Position numbers and translations under genes: made by a program. The notes beneath the pieces were generated by a model. It saw only the letters and a program-made list of their open reading frames with translations. It did not search any database and was not told the origin of the DNA. A stretch of 64,000 bases of DNA, taken from the IMG/VR virus record IMGVR_UViG_3300034105_004893, positions 1 through 64,000 of that record. The stretch is one strand, 5' to 3'. This document shows positions 8,275 to 16,406 of this stretch, one piece after another (the first letter of the stretch is position 1; every line of letters begins with the position of its first letter). Origin of the DNA: a virus.

Positions 8275-9120
8275 ATGAACAAATTATTGACAATTGGCTT
8301 TTTAACTTTTGTTTCAAATTTTGCTATATCTCAAGAACCAAGATATAGATTTATATTACCTCCTGCTCCGCCAGCACCACCAGCATTAAACAATACAGTT
8401 AAAGCACAGATTTCTAATCAAAACATTAATTTCAATACTGGAAGTAGTAGTGGATTTGGTGGCGGTTTTGGAGGTGGTGGCTTTCAACAAAATACAGGTG
8501 GGATTCAAGGCACTGCCCAATACACACAAAATAATACCCTAGGCATGCAAATCTCGCAACTTTATCAAATTCCACTTTCTACAGGTGGTAGTAACATGGG
8601 TGGCGGTTTTGGTCAATTTGGTGGTGGTCAATTTGGTGGTGGTCAATTTGGTGGTGGTCAATTTGGTGGTGGTCAATTTGGTGGTGGTCAATTTGGCGGT
8701 GGTCAATTTGGCGGTGGTCAATTTGGCGGTGGTCAATTTGGCGGTGGTCAATTTGGCGGTGGTCAATTTGGCGGTGGTCAATTTGGCGGTGGTCAATTTG
8801 GCGGTGGTGGTGTCAATACAACTATGGGTGGTGGATTCGGTCAAGGTGGTGGATTCGGTCAATTTGGAGGCACTGGCGGCCAAGCTGTAGGTATGAACAA
8901 TCCTTTTTATCAAATGGCAATGCAGGGTATTATGTCTGGTGTAGGTGGTTTAGCATTTCAGAGTGGTAGCGGTGGGAATATGGGCGGACAAAATATGCAA
9001 GGTCAATTTGGTGGTGGGAATATGGGTGGTGGATTTGGTCAATTTGGCGGTGGAAATATGGGCGGTAATGGATTTGGTCAATTTGGTGGTGGTTTCAACA
9101 ATGGTGGAAATGGTTTATAA
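8275..9120 (+). CDS. Secreted glycine-rich repeat protein (QFGGG array)
   Basis: AAAGGA precedes the ATG by about eight bases. Residues 1-20 (MNKLLTIGFLTFVSNFAISQ) form a clear signal peptide, followed by a proline-rich stretch (PPAPPAPPA) and a long region dominated by Gly, Phe, Gln and Asn. The centre holds 13 tandem QFGGG units. Such low-complexity Gly/Gln/Phe proteins often form surface coats, adhesive fibres or phase-separating material; which applies here is unknown. It faces away from the leader-bearing genes. The 3' end is copied 1.4 kb downstream (10506-10530), a sign of rearrangement. Confidence 0.75.
   Translation: MNKLLTIGFLTFVSNFAISQEPRYRFILPPAPPAPPALNNTVKAQISNQNINFNTGSSSGFGGGFGGGGFQQNTGGIQGTAQYTQNNTLGMQISQLYQIPLSTGGSNMGGGFGQFGGGQFGGGQFGGGQFGGGQFGGGQFGGGQFGGGQFGGGQFGGGQFGGGQFGGGQFGGGQFGGGGVNTTMGGGFGQGGGFGQFGGTGGQAVGMNNPFYQMAMQGIMSGVGGLAFQSGSGGNMGGQNMQGQFGGGNMGGGFGQFGGGNMGGNGFGQFGGGFNNGGNGL
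8614..8808 (+). repeat. 13 tandem copies of a 15-bp unit coding QFGGG
   Basis: The unit CAATTTGGTGGTGGT repeats 13 times without interruption. Copies 1-5 use GGT for the first glycine and copies 6-13 use GGC, so the variant is clustered. This is what stepwise slippage or unequal exchange from two founder units would leave. The repeat keeps other frames open on both strands; those are artefacts. Confidence 0.95.
9096..9120 (+). repeat. 25-bp perfect direct repeat, left copy
   Basis: The last 25 bases of the glycine-rich gene, including its TAA stop, recur exactly at 10506-10530. The two copies flank the 1385-bp segment holding the genes at 9121-9663 and 9673-10467. Confidence 0.95.
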
Positions 9121-9663
9121 TTATTTTTCGATTTCTTTATTCAACTTTTGTTTGATAGATTCTTTTTCTTCTGGATTTATATTTGCCAATTGATTGTTTC
9201 CGAAGTTAGCAATATTTTGTTTATAGTAAGCATCAAATTCCTTGATTGAAGAAATCCCTTGTTGTTCTCCCTGTGCTGTTTTTATTTTATAAATTACTTC
9301 ATCATTATCTACAATCCACTTCGCAAATGGCGAATTAAAAATTTCTGGGAATGGCAAATTGTTTTTTGATATCTCATCTTTTTCATCTGCCATGTTTTTT
9401 GTATATTTTTCTTTAAATTGTTTTGCCATTTCTGGTGTTATATGTTGAGAAAAGAATTTTTGATATATTGGCAAGAAGTTATTTACATGAGCGATTCCAT
9501 TTTGATTTCCGCCTTCTCCTGCAACTTGATAATGTATTTCTCCATCACCTGCTATAAAGTATTTGCCAAAACTTCCATATGCTAATGGCGGAAATTGAAA
9601 GGCATCAATATTTATCTTTTCTATTAAAATTTGTTTTTTTAAAAAAGACTGAAATGTAATCAT
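9121..9663 (-). CDS. Leader-bearing protein with an internal duplication
   Basis: The ATG follows GAGGCGAT closely and gives MITFQSFLKKQILIEK, a divergent leader. Two segments look related: FGKYFIAGDGEIHYQVAGEG followed by NQNGIAHVNNFLPIYQKF (residues about 32-70), and FAKWIVDNDEVIYKIKTAQG followed by EQQGISSIKEFDAYYKQN (about 113-150), suggesting a doubled small domain. The 3' half is charged. It lies inside the cassette flanked by the 25-bp direct repeat. I do not recognise the family. Confidence 0.65.
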   Translation of the reverse strand: MITFQSFLKKQILIEKINIDAFQFPPLAYGSFGKYFIAGDGEIHYQVAGEGGNQNGIAHVNNFLPIYQKFFSQHITPEMAKQFKEKYTKNMADEKDEISKNNLPFPEIFNSPFAKWIVDNDEVIYKIKTAQGEQQGISSIKEFDAYYKQNIANFGNNQLANINPEEKESIKQKLNKEIEK

Positions 9664-9672
9664 ATCGCCTCA

Positions 9673-10467
9673 TTAATTACTTTTAAAATTTAAAATATTT
9701 GGATCTAATTTTTTTTTGTCTGAGCCAAAAGTATCTTTTAATCCATCCCAGTCTATTGGTTTTGGGCTTTCTTTTGGTGTTAAAACAGTACGCTGATTGC
9801 CTTGCCAATCTTTTTCTTGTGGGTTTTCCCAAGGATTACCACCATCGGGATTCCCAAATGTTCCACCAGTTTTCTTAAATAAATCCTTCATATATTGACC
9901 TACTTTTTCCATTTGATCTTCCGCAAGCTCTCCAGTTTTTGAAACAATAGCACCAATATAATCACCAATAGCACCAGCAAAATCTTTTATTGCATTCCAA
10001 GCTTCCATTAATATTTTCCAAATGGTGTTTCCTCCAAGACCCAAAATATACATCAATGCTTTGTAAGCCATTTGCCCCGTCCAACTGAGTAAATCTGTGA
10101 TAACTCCATGTTGCAATCCAAGATATAACAATGCTCCAACAACTACAACTATACCTAATTTTTTTACTGCACTTTTCAAAAATTCTTTGATAACAATTTT
10201 TTTATCTTTGTCTTTAATTTCTTCTTCTATTTTTTGGGGTTTTATTCCAATTATTTTTTTTAAAACTGACATTCCGAATTTCGTTACATTATATGCTGCT
10301 GACAAACCAGCCTTTGCCGTTTTGTACGCACCAATTGCAGCTAACGATAGAATTTCATTTACTTGATCTGATTCATTCAAACAATAGATATCTTTCATTT
10401 TTAAAGAGTTTAATTTAACGAATTGTTTCTCAACCAAGTACAAATTAAAACTTTTCATATTAATCAT
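9673..10467 (-). CDS. Leader-bearing membrane-associated protein
   Basis: It starts MINMKSFNLYLVEKQ, with GAGGCAAT directly before the ATG, the same leader layout as the next gene downstream. A strong hydrophobic segment lies near residues 94-115 (LGIVVVVGALLYLGLQHGVI), with further apolar helices to about 175 (ALMYILGLGGNTIWKILM, FAGAIGDYIGAIVS). The C-terminal 70 residues are polar and proline-rich. The arrangement of leader, charged linker and hydrophobic helices resembles the 6928-7773 protein in general plan, but I see no clear sequence match. A role in membrane interaction after injection is only a guess. Confidence 0.68.
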   Translation of the reverse strand: MINMKSFNLYLVEKQFVKLNSLKMKDIYCLNESDQVNEILSLAAIGAYKTAKAGLSAAYNVTKFGMSVLKKIIGIKPQKIEEEIKDKDKKIVIKEFLKSAVKKLGIVVVVGALLYLGLQHGVITDLLSWTGQMAYKALMYILGLGGNTIWKILMEAWNAIKDFAGAIGDYIGAIVSKTGELAEDQMEKVGQYMKDLFKKTGGTFGNPDGGNPWENPQEKDWQGNQRTVLTPKESPKPIDWDGLKDTFGSDKKKLDPNILNFKSN

Positions 10468-10505
10468 ATTGCCTCATCAATTATTTTTTAGATATGTTAT
10501 CTAGC

Positions 10506-10530
10506 CAACAATGGTGGAAATGGTTTATAA
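10506..10530 (+). repeat. 25-bp perfect direct repeat, right copy
   Basis: This is an exact copy of the 3' end of the glycine-rich gene (9096-9120), standing in non-coding DNA between the stop of the 10536-10970 gene and the start of the 9673-10467 gene. No glycine-rich coding sequence precedes it, so it is a fragment left by duplication or insertion. Confidence 0.95.
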
Positions 10531-10535
10531 AATAT

Positions 10536-10970
10536 TTAAAAATCTTCCATGTAAGTATCAAATGATTCTGGATCACTATCTATTCTGCTAACAACAATGT
10601 CATCATTGTCGAATTTAACATTAGGTATTTTTTTCCAAGTATAAGCTGCACCAGTCTCATATGTGCTTGGATAAATATCAATTTCATAAACACCCTCTTG
10701 AAATTTTCCAATTGTGTAAACATGTTGTGTTCCAACTGTAGCAGAAACTGTAGCTGCATCAATTCCATTATCATTTAAAACACTTGCGATTTCATCTGCG
10801 ATATTATGACAAATGCCACCACCACCATATTCTTCATCATGTCCTTGATCATCTTGTTTCCAATTATCATAAATATGTTGAGCTTTTGATATTATCATTG
10901 GCTTTAAAGATTCTATTTCTTTTATAGATTTTAAAGGTTGTTCGCTTTCAATCCAATTTTTAAAATTCAT
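10536..10970 (-). CDS. Leader-bearing papain/transglutaminase-like cysteine peptidase fold
   Basis: Residues 1-12 (MNFKNWIESEQP) are the shared leader, and GAGGA precedes the ATG. A possible Cys-His-Asp triad is present in the order expected for papain-like or transglutaminase-like folds: Cys in GGGGICHNIADEI, His in GTQHVYTIGKF, Asp in YEIDIYPS. I recall phage proteins with the same GxCH...QHVY...YEIDIPP pattern, though without a named activity. The ATG overlaps the stop of the 2H-like gene upstream (ATGA), so the two are translated together. Activity (protease, amidase or inactive) is inference. Confidence 0.7.
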   Translation of the reverse strand: MNFKNWIESEQPLKSIKEIESLKPMIISKAQHIYDNWKQDDQGHDEEYGGGGICHNIADEIASVLNDNGIDAATVSATVGTQHVYTIGKFQEGVYEIDIYPSTYETGAAYTWKKIPNVKFDNDDIVVSRIDSDPESFDTYMEDF

Positions 10971-11467
10971 GATTTTTCCTCAAAGTTTCTTTTAGTAATG
11001 TCTCCTGTAAGAACCAATGGATCTCCATTACTATTATTAGCAAGTGTCATGTAAAAATATTTTCTTTCTTTGTTAGGAACTTCTAACTTTCTCCATATCT
11101 TTGAAACATAATTGTGAAAATCTTCTTGATTAGATATATCTGCAATAACAAATTGATTTCCATTATGGCGAGTAATTACAACTTGTCTTCCAAAGACTGG
11201 CTTTGGCAAGTCTTGCAATTCTGGATAATCTTTTTCTAATAGTTCTTTAATTTTCTTTTTAAATTCTTGCATTTCGCTAGGATCTATTAATGTTATGTGA
11301 GGGTTGCTTATTTCTGTTGCACCTTCTGGTAATGATTCTATTGGTGGATTTTTAGTCTTGTAAACTAATCCATTAGAGCTATCCAATACACTTACAGCCC
11401 TTTTACGATTAGGATGCATAAAGACATTATCGAAATTTTCATTAAACCAATTTTTAAAGCTTTTCAT
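10967..11467 (-). CDS. Leader-bearing 2H-phosphoesterase-like protein
   Basis: The ATG at 11467 gives MKSFKNWFNENF (shared leader); 12 upstream codons in frame are an alternative. NPHITLID contains an H-x-T motif of the 2H phosphoesterase fold. The second motif position reads YFYMTLANNSNGDP, where the usual second H-x-T/S histidine is replaced by tyrosine or methionine. Phage 2H-like proteins I know read RYFHVSLAN at this place. If the missing histidine is real, the protein may bind rather than cleave. No Shine-Dalgarno is seen; TATATAAAA lies just before the ATG. Confidence 0.65.
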   Translation of the reverse strand: MKSFKNWFNENFDNVFMHPNRKRAVSVLDSSNGLVYKTKNPPIESLPEGATEISNPHITLIDPSEMQEFKKKIKELLEKDYPELQDLPKPVFGRQVVITRHNGNQFVIADISNQEDFHNYVSKIWRKLEVPNKERKYFYMTLANNSNGDPLVLTGDITKRNFEEKS

Positions 11468-11523
11468 AATTTTATATATTGTTTTGATCATATATAAAAT
11501 CAAATATTAAGAAGGGAAAAATT

Positions 11524-12696
11524 ATGAATTTTAAACAATGGTTTTTTAACGAAATGGAGATAGCCACATTAGATAAAGAGAAAATTTATCCTTATGGGTC
11601 TTCCGATGAAATAAAATTGGGTCAGCCAAAAAGCAGTAAAGTAAGTGGTTTTTGTCTACACAATCCAGAAATAAATGCATTTGCTCAAAAAAATTCAACA
11701 AATATGTTTATAGTTTTTGCATTTGTTTTTTACACAATTCAAAAAGAGTGGCAGATAGTTCATCAAACATTTCCAGATTTTTTAAAATGGGTTTTTGAAG
11801 ATGCGATACATAAAACAAAAAAAAATAAGATAAATGCTTGGGATTATGCTGGCCAATCGTTTGCAAAACAGGCAAATCTACTTGGTTCCAAAAAAGGAGA
11901 AAGTAAGGCGAGATATCTCGAAGAATTATGGGAAAAAAAAGATACTATTTATAATGGTATAACATCGCTCATGAATAAAGGTGAATCTACTTCCTTATCA
12001 GATTCTTCTGATTTTAAAATTTTCGAGTATATTGTAGACAACATAAAAGGACTTGCTGCTGTAAAAGCTGCTTTTGCAACTCAATTAATCATAGGAAAAT
12101 ATGGATGTGTAGATTCTGTTAATATGAGAGCGTATGACAAAATGATTCGTGCCGATATAGAAAAAGACCCAAAAAAATCTGGCTTTAGTTTAACCACTAA
12201 AAAAAGTAAGACCAAAAAAGACGCTCTTGGTAATTTTGTAAATATAACCGACAAAAAAGGTAATACCGTCACTGATACAAATGTAAAAACAAGTGGTATT
12301 GGTTTGAAAGGATATGTTAGTTTTCTTGATGCCTTGCAAGACTTATATGGCGATAGCATTTCTAAAATCATGTGGGATGATTGGTGCAAAATAGTAAATG
12401 ACAAAATTATAAAATCTAATGACATTGGCGATTCAAATAAAATAAAATTAAATGTTAATGATCAAGAATTTAAAATAAACCCATACAAAGTAAAAAGCAA
12501 TACAAGAGACATGATTGACAAAGAAAAGGGATTTTTGCAAAAAGTAGATCCAGAAGGTACAGGTTCTGGAATTAGTTTGGCCCATTTGCAATCAATCAAA
12601 GCTGGAGAAAAGTATGGAGAAAAATTCGATATTGCAAAAGTATTGGAAAAAATTAAGATTTTAAAAGAATATATATTATCACAAAACATTCTATAA
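11524..12696 (+). CDS. Leader-bearing protein with HhH-like 'VKAAFATQLI...GCVDSVN' motif
   Basis: AAGAAGGG precedes the ATG; residues 1-12 are MNFKQWFFNEME (shared leader). Near residues 175-203 it has GLAAVKAAFATQLIIGKYGC and VDSVNMRAYD. This matches a motif I recall from phage proteins (PGLGxVKAxFxxQLxxGxxGCIDxHNxR) resembling the helix-hairpin-helix of DNA glycosylases. A lysine-rich insert (KKSKTKKDALGN) follows. It is divergent from the 2H-like gene over a 56-bp spacer. Function not known; nucleic-acid binding is plausible. Confidence 0.68.
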   Translation: MNFKQWFFNEMEIATLDKEKIYPYGSSDEIKLGQPKSSKVSGFCLHNPEINAFAQKNSTNMFIVFAFVFYTIQKEWQIVHQTFPDFLKWVFEDAIHKTKKNKINAWDYAGQSFAKQANLLGSKKGESKARYLEELWEKKDTIYNGITSLMNKGESTSLSDSSDFKIFEYIVDNIKGLAAVKAAFATQLIIGKYGCVDSVNMRAYDKMIRADIEKDPKKSGFSLTTKKSKTKKDALGNFVNITDKKGNTVTDTNVKTSGIGLKGYVSFLDALQDLYGDSISKIMWDDWCKIVNDKIIKSNDIGDSNKIKLNVNDQEFKINPYKVKSNTRDMIDKEKGFLQKVDPEGTGSGISLAHLQSIKAGEKYGEKFDIAKVLEKIKILKEYILSQNIL

Positions 12697-12708
12697 AAAG
12701 GAAAAGTC

Positions 12709-13113
12709 ATGAGTCAATATTTTAATCAAAAACCTATCAGTGAAGCGACATGGTGGGCAAGTGTGATGGATCAACTTGGAAATGTAAGCAAAAATCCTAA
12801 TTTGTACGAAGATATGGACGCACCAGCACCATCACCATCACAATCACCAGAAGATGAAATGAAAATAGGTCATGGTTTAGACAGAAAGTTAAAAATATTT
12901 TTAGATGGATTAGATAAAACTGATTTAACTAGAGCAAATTTAAAAAACTTGGCAAAAACCTTGATAAACTCATTACACAAAGCAATGGTAGATGATGAAG
13001 GAATTCAAGATTCAAGTGCAAGAACTATGCTTATGAAAGAAATTAAAGCAGCTTTTCAAGAAGTTCCAGAAGAAGAATCAGCAGAAGAAGGTCAAGAATT
13101 TAAAGGACAATAA
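12709..13113 (+). CDS. Small acidic protein of unknown function
   Basis: AAAGGAAAA lies before the ATG, 12 bases after the previous stop, so it is co-transcribed with the 11524-12696 gene. The 134 residues comprise a short N-terminal part with WWASVMDQL, a proline-rich linker (APAPSPSQSPEDE), a helical middle and an acidic tail (EEESAEEGQEF). I see no catalytic motif. The N terminus FNQKPISEATWW does not fit the shared leader closely. Confidence 0.65.
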   Translation: MSQYFNQKPISEATWWASVMDQLGNVSKNPNLYEDMDAPAPSPSQSPEDEMKIGHGLDRKLKIFLDGLDKTDLTRANLKNLAKTLINSLHKAMVDDEGIQDSSARTMLMKEIKAAFQEVPEEESAEEGQEFKGQ

Positions 13114-13121
13114 CCTCAACG

Positions 13122-13484
13122 ATGATATCATTTATCAAAAATCTATTCGGACTTAGGTCTAGTATCAGAAATCTATTCGATCTTAGATCCGGTAGGTGGA
13201 ATGGTCGTAGAAAAAAATGGCTGACAGAAAATGATAGTTGTATAGCTTGTGGAAAAAAAAGTTCACTTCATGTACACCATAAGATTCCGGTTCATATTGA
13301 TGAAAGTAAAGAGCTTATTGAAGATAATCTATGTACTTTGTGTGCAACATGTCATTTTGTTTTTGGCCATTCGCACAACTGGTCACTTTATAACCCTTTT
13401 GTAATAGAAGATTGTGAAAATCATTTAAAAAGGGTAAAAGAAAATCAAAAAATTAATCAATCCTTGCAAAAAAAACAATATTAA
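13122..13484 (+). CDS. HNH endonuclease, small
   Basis: The zinc knuckle C-I-A-C-G-K-K is followed by the HNH core SSLHVHHKIPV, N in DNLCTLCATC, and H in HFVFGHSH, in the order of McrA-like HNH nucleases. The N terminus holds a near repeat (NLFGLRSSIRNLFDLRSGR) before the nuclease. At 120 residues it is typical of a free-standing HNH enzyme. It follows the 12709 gene by eight bases. Homing, packaging or defence roles cannot be separated. Confidence 0.8.
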   Translation: MISFIKNLFGLRSSIRNLFDLRSGRWNGRRKKWLTENDSCIACGKKSSLHVHHKIPVHIDESKELIEDNLCTLCATCHFVFGHSHNWSLYNPFVIEDCENHLKRVKENQKINQSLQKKQY

Positions 13485-13498
13485 AATCAGTGAACTAA

Positions 13499-14599
13499 AT
13501 GCGTCATAAAAATTTAAAAAATCAAGTAAAAATACAAGAGGCATTAGCGAAAAAAGCTAATAATCCATATCTTCGTATAATCCCAGAAAATGCAAAGATA
13601 TTTCAGAAAAATAAAAAAATAGAAATTCATAATAATGTAAGAAATAAAAAATCTATTTTTACAAATTTAGAATCACAAAATCAGAATTTCAAAAGAGAAA
13701 AAGAAATTCAATTCTTAACAACCATACCATCTAAAATGGTAAGGCTTGATTTGCCAGAAGCTGGTAGCTTTAATGCGGGAATATTAGATTTAGGCAATAA
13801 AATATTATGCGTTTATAGATCAAATGAATATGAATTCGTAGCTTGTTTTTTAAATTATGAATATAAAGTTATAAACAATTTTTATTATAAATTTAAAATG
13901 TATGGTGTTACCGATCCAAGAATAATTAGAACTCCTGATAATAAAGTTCTAATGTCTTATTCAATGAAATTTGACAATTGTAATGCTGAAAGTATTGCAG
14001 GAACAATTATAATGGATCTAAGTAAATCAGATACTGAAATTTTTGAAGCTGAAACAATTAGGATAAGCCCAAAAGAAATTGTAAGAAGGCAAAAAAATTG
14101 GATGCCTTTTGTTCATGAAAAAAAATTATACTTTATTGCAAACATACATCCACATGAGATTTATGAAGTCCACACAGGAAGCATCATAAAATCAGAAAAA
14201 AAATATGTAACATCATTTAAAAATAAATGGTTTATGCAGACTGAATTGAGAGGTAATACAAATGCAGTTATCTTGCCAGATGGCAATTATTTGACAACAT
14301 TTCACACAGTTGCAAGAAACAAAAATTTACATTATTATGATAATGGTTTTTATATTTTTGAAGGCAAGCCACCATTTGTAGTGACGCATATGTCTGAAAA
14401 AACATATTTAAAAGCAGAAGATGCTACAGAACCTCATTATAGAAAATCTGGTCTTATACTGTGTACATTTCCAATTGGAATGATCCTTAAAGATAACAAA
14501 GTCATTATAAGTTATGGCGACAATGATTCTTGTGTAAAAATACTTGAATCATCCTTAGATGATGTCATGAGCATGATGGTTAAGGTAAACGACAAATAA
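13499..14599 (+). CDS. GH130-like beta-propeller protein
   Basis: The 366-residue product has a basic N-terminal 80 residues and then landmarks of GH130 mannoside phosphorylase-like propellers in order: AGSFNAGIL, YGVTDPRIIRT, RQKNWMPFVHEKKLYF, RGNTNAVILPDGNYLTTFHT, and ISYGDNDSCVKIL near the end. GH130 enzymes phosphorolyse or hydrolyse beta-mannosides. The catalytic Asp of the DPR motif seems kept, but the match is distant, and a binding-only propeller is possible. It opens the glycan-modification segment that runs to 20.6 kb. Confidence 0.65.
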   Translation: MRHKNLKNQVKIQEALAKKANNPYLRIIPENAKIFQKNKKIEIHNNVRNKKSIFTNLESQNQNFKREKEIQFLTTIPSKMVRLDLPEAGSFNAGILDLGNKILCVYRSNEYEFVACFLNYEYKVINNFYYKFKMYGVTDPRIIRTPDNKVLMSYSMKFDNCNAESIAGTIIMDLSKSDTEIFEAETIRISPKEIVRRQKNWMPFVHEKKLYFIANIHPHEIYEVHTGSIIKSEKKYVTSFKNKWFMQTELRGNTNAVILPDGNYLTTFHTVARNKNLHYYDNGFYIFEGKPPFVVTHMSEKTYLKAEDATEPHYRKSGLILCTFPIGMILKDNKVIISYGDNDSCVKILESSLDDVMSMMVKVNDK

Positions 14600-14610
14600 A
14601 TCAAAAATTT

Positions 14611-15210
14611 TTAGTCTGGTTTTTCAAAGTAAAAGCTATAACCTTCCCATCCAGAACCATAAACGGCTCTTTTTGGTGAGTTATCATCCGAAGTATGAAA
14701 TAATTTTATTCCCTTTGATGCAGTAAATTCATCTACGGATCTTTTTACATTATAGCTTTCATCAGGTCCAGAGGCATAGTCATGACCAGCAAAAATTCCA
14801 CCCTTCTTAATCTTAGGATACCAAATGTTTAAATCGTTGAGACAACCTTGATAACTGTGATTTGCATCTAAATAAATAAAATCAATATGGTTGTCATAAA
14901 ACTGATTTACAGCAACATTTGACCACATTTTTAAAAATGAAACATGTTTGTGATTCTTAAAATCTTTTAAAACTTGGTGATATCTTGTAATTTGAACTTC
15001 GTTCGATAAATTACATGGGTCATTGTATCCTTCACTTTGATTTTCCCAAAAATCAATTGCAAATAACTTTTGACATGTTTTCCAAGAATCAACAATTTGC
15101 TTTGTAAAGTGACCTGCTGCAACGCCAATTTCTACTCCAATCCCATTTGGAAATTTTTTATCGATATACTCAAGTAGTTCTACTCTATTTTTAAAATTTT
15201 CACTTAACAT
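14611..15210 (-). CDS. Class I SAM-dependent methyltransferase (Methyltransf_24 type)
   Basis: The SAM-binding motif I is GVEIGVAAG near residue 24, and motif IV-V is DFIYLDANHSYQGCLNDL followed by KGGIFAGHDY, which is typical of sugar O-methyltransferases of the Methyltransf_24/cephalosporin-hydroxylase-like group. Length (199 aa) fits. Its start overlaps the end of the upstream glycosyltransferase by 11 bases, so the pair is coupled. It probably methylates the sugar transferred by that partner. Confidence 0.85.
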   Translation of the reverse strand: MLSENFKNRVELLEYIDKKFPNGIGVEIGVAAGHFTKQIVDSWKTCQKLFAIDFWENQSEGYNDPCNLSNEVQITRYHQVLKDFKNHKHVSFLKMWSNVAVNQFYDNHIDFIYLDANHSYQGCLNDLNIWYPKIKKGGIFAGHDYASGPDESYNVKRSVDEFTASKGIKLFHTSDDNSPKRAVYGSGWEGYSFYFEKPD

Positions 15211-16306
15211 AATATCTCCCGTTTGTCCAAGAATCGTTATAAATATCTACTTTTTCTTGAATTGTTTTGCCTTTCATATCTTCTGCTAATATTTGTAAAT
15301 TCCTGCCTATTTTATATTTAGGTATAATAGTTGATTTATAAGAACTTTTATTTCGAATAAAATCATATGATTCAGAAAAATCATTGTGCCAAATGAAAGA
15401 AGACAAATGACATTTTTTGCAGATCCAGATTTGATCTTCCTCAAAAATTTCTATTTCTCCTTTTTCTATTCTATTTTTTATATCAAATCTATTTGGCTCA
15501 TAAGTATATTGTGCTTTATCGCAAGCCTCACATGGCTTTTTAAATACATGATCAGGAACAATATTAGATCTACCAGAATGTGATCCGTAATAATGATGCA
15601 ATCTAAACATTTTTTTAGAAAATCTTGCACAAGTAGACCCAAATTTTCTTGCCCTTAAGCAAAAATCCTGATCTTCCCAATGCTCATTATTTGTAAATAC
15701 TTCATCACAACCATTAATTTCCAACCATTCATTTCTAAAAATCATATAATTGCCATAACAATTAAGTGGCATTAATTTCGCTGATTCATTAATTTCGCTA
15801 TGTTCTGTCCAAGAGCATCCAGATTCATTTATCTTTGGAATAGAATTCCAATTAACATTATCGCTATTCATATCCCAAATGGAAATAGAATGACCCGTTT
15901 GTGGGTGAGCATCCAATACGCTCTTAGGTTCGCAATTGTGAAAATAAAAATCGCAATTAGTGGTTGATTCGGCACAAATTTTTGTGAAGTCTGGTGTTAC
16001 AAATCTCCAGCAAGACAATCTTACTATTCTATTTGATTCCGAATACACATATGGAGCATTAAATATTGCACAGTCTAATCTTTTAGCTATATTCAAATTA
16101 GGTTTGTAAGGAACATGAATGATGTTTAATTTATAATGATTTGCATATTGCGGAATAAGATCTTTTCTTTTAGAGTAGTGAGGGTCTATAGCATAAACAT
16201 CAAAATCTTTATAATTTTGTTCAGACAAGCATTTCAATTGTGCTTTAAAAAGATAATCTCCTTCAAAGAAGAAAGATGGTGTCATTCCTACTGTAAGATT
16301 TGTCAT
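15200..16306 (-). CDS. GT-A glycosyltransferase with zinc-knuckle insert
   Basis: An N-terminal GT2-type Rossmann part (LTVGMTPSFFFEGDYL, DFDVYAIDPH) leads to an acceptor/metal motif WEDQDFCLRARKFGS near residue 225, as in GT2/GT7-type enzymes. C-x-x-C pairs (CEACDKAQ, CKKC) lie in the C-terminal third and may bind zinc. At 368 residues it is longer than a minimal GT2. It has no membrane segment. ATAAATAA lies six bases before the ATG, and the gene is coupled to the methyltransferase downstream. Confidence 0.75.
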   Translation of the reverse strand: MTNLTVGMTPSFFFEGDYLFKAQLKCLSEQNYKDFDVYAIDPHYSKRKDLIPQYANHYKLNIIHVPYKPNLNIAKRLDCAIFNAPYVYSESNRIVRLSCWRFVTPDFTKICAESTTNCDFYFHNCEPKSVLDAHPQTGHSISIWDMNSDNVNWNSIPKINESGCSWTEHSEINESAKLMPLNCYGNYMIFRNEWLEINGCDEVFTNNEHWEDQDFCLRARKFGSTCARFSKKMFRLHHYYGSHSGRSNIVPDHVFKKPCEACDKAQYTYEPNRFDIKNRIEKGEIEIFEEDQIWICKKCHLSSFIWHNDFSESYDFIRNKSSYKSTIIPKYKIGRNLQILAEDMKGKTIQEKVDIYNDSWTNGRYYVK

Positions 16307-16312
16307 AATAAC

Positions 16313-16320
16313 TTATTTAT
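16313..16320 (-). promoter_or_regulatory. ATAAATAA late-promoter-like element
   Basis: On the minus strand ATAAATAA is followed by GTTATT and the ATG at 16306, with no Shine-Dalgarno sequence. This is the only member of the set that precedes a gene without the shared leader. Confidence 0.35.
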
Positions 16321-16406
16321 GTAGGCTAATCAAAAAAATATAATTTTTAAAAAACAAAAAAATATGATACAATAATGATAACTAATTCTTAATTGGGCAA
16401 TAAAGG

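Noticed and set aside
8614-8808. CRISPR-like regular repeat
   Set aside because: The repeats are directly joined with no spacers and are coding; no cas genes are near.
8539-8913. Long open frames on both strands across the QFGGG array
   Set aside because: A 15-bp repeat keeps every frame free of stops; the products (TTAKL and NLVVV repeats) have no start context. The plus-strand frame with the signal peptide is the real gene.
13135-13190. Near direct repeat at the start of the HNH gene (NLFGLRS / NLFDLRS)
   Set aside because: It is a short coding duplication with several base differences and no flanking structure; kept only as a note in the gene entry.
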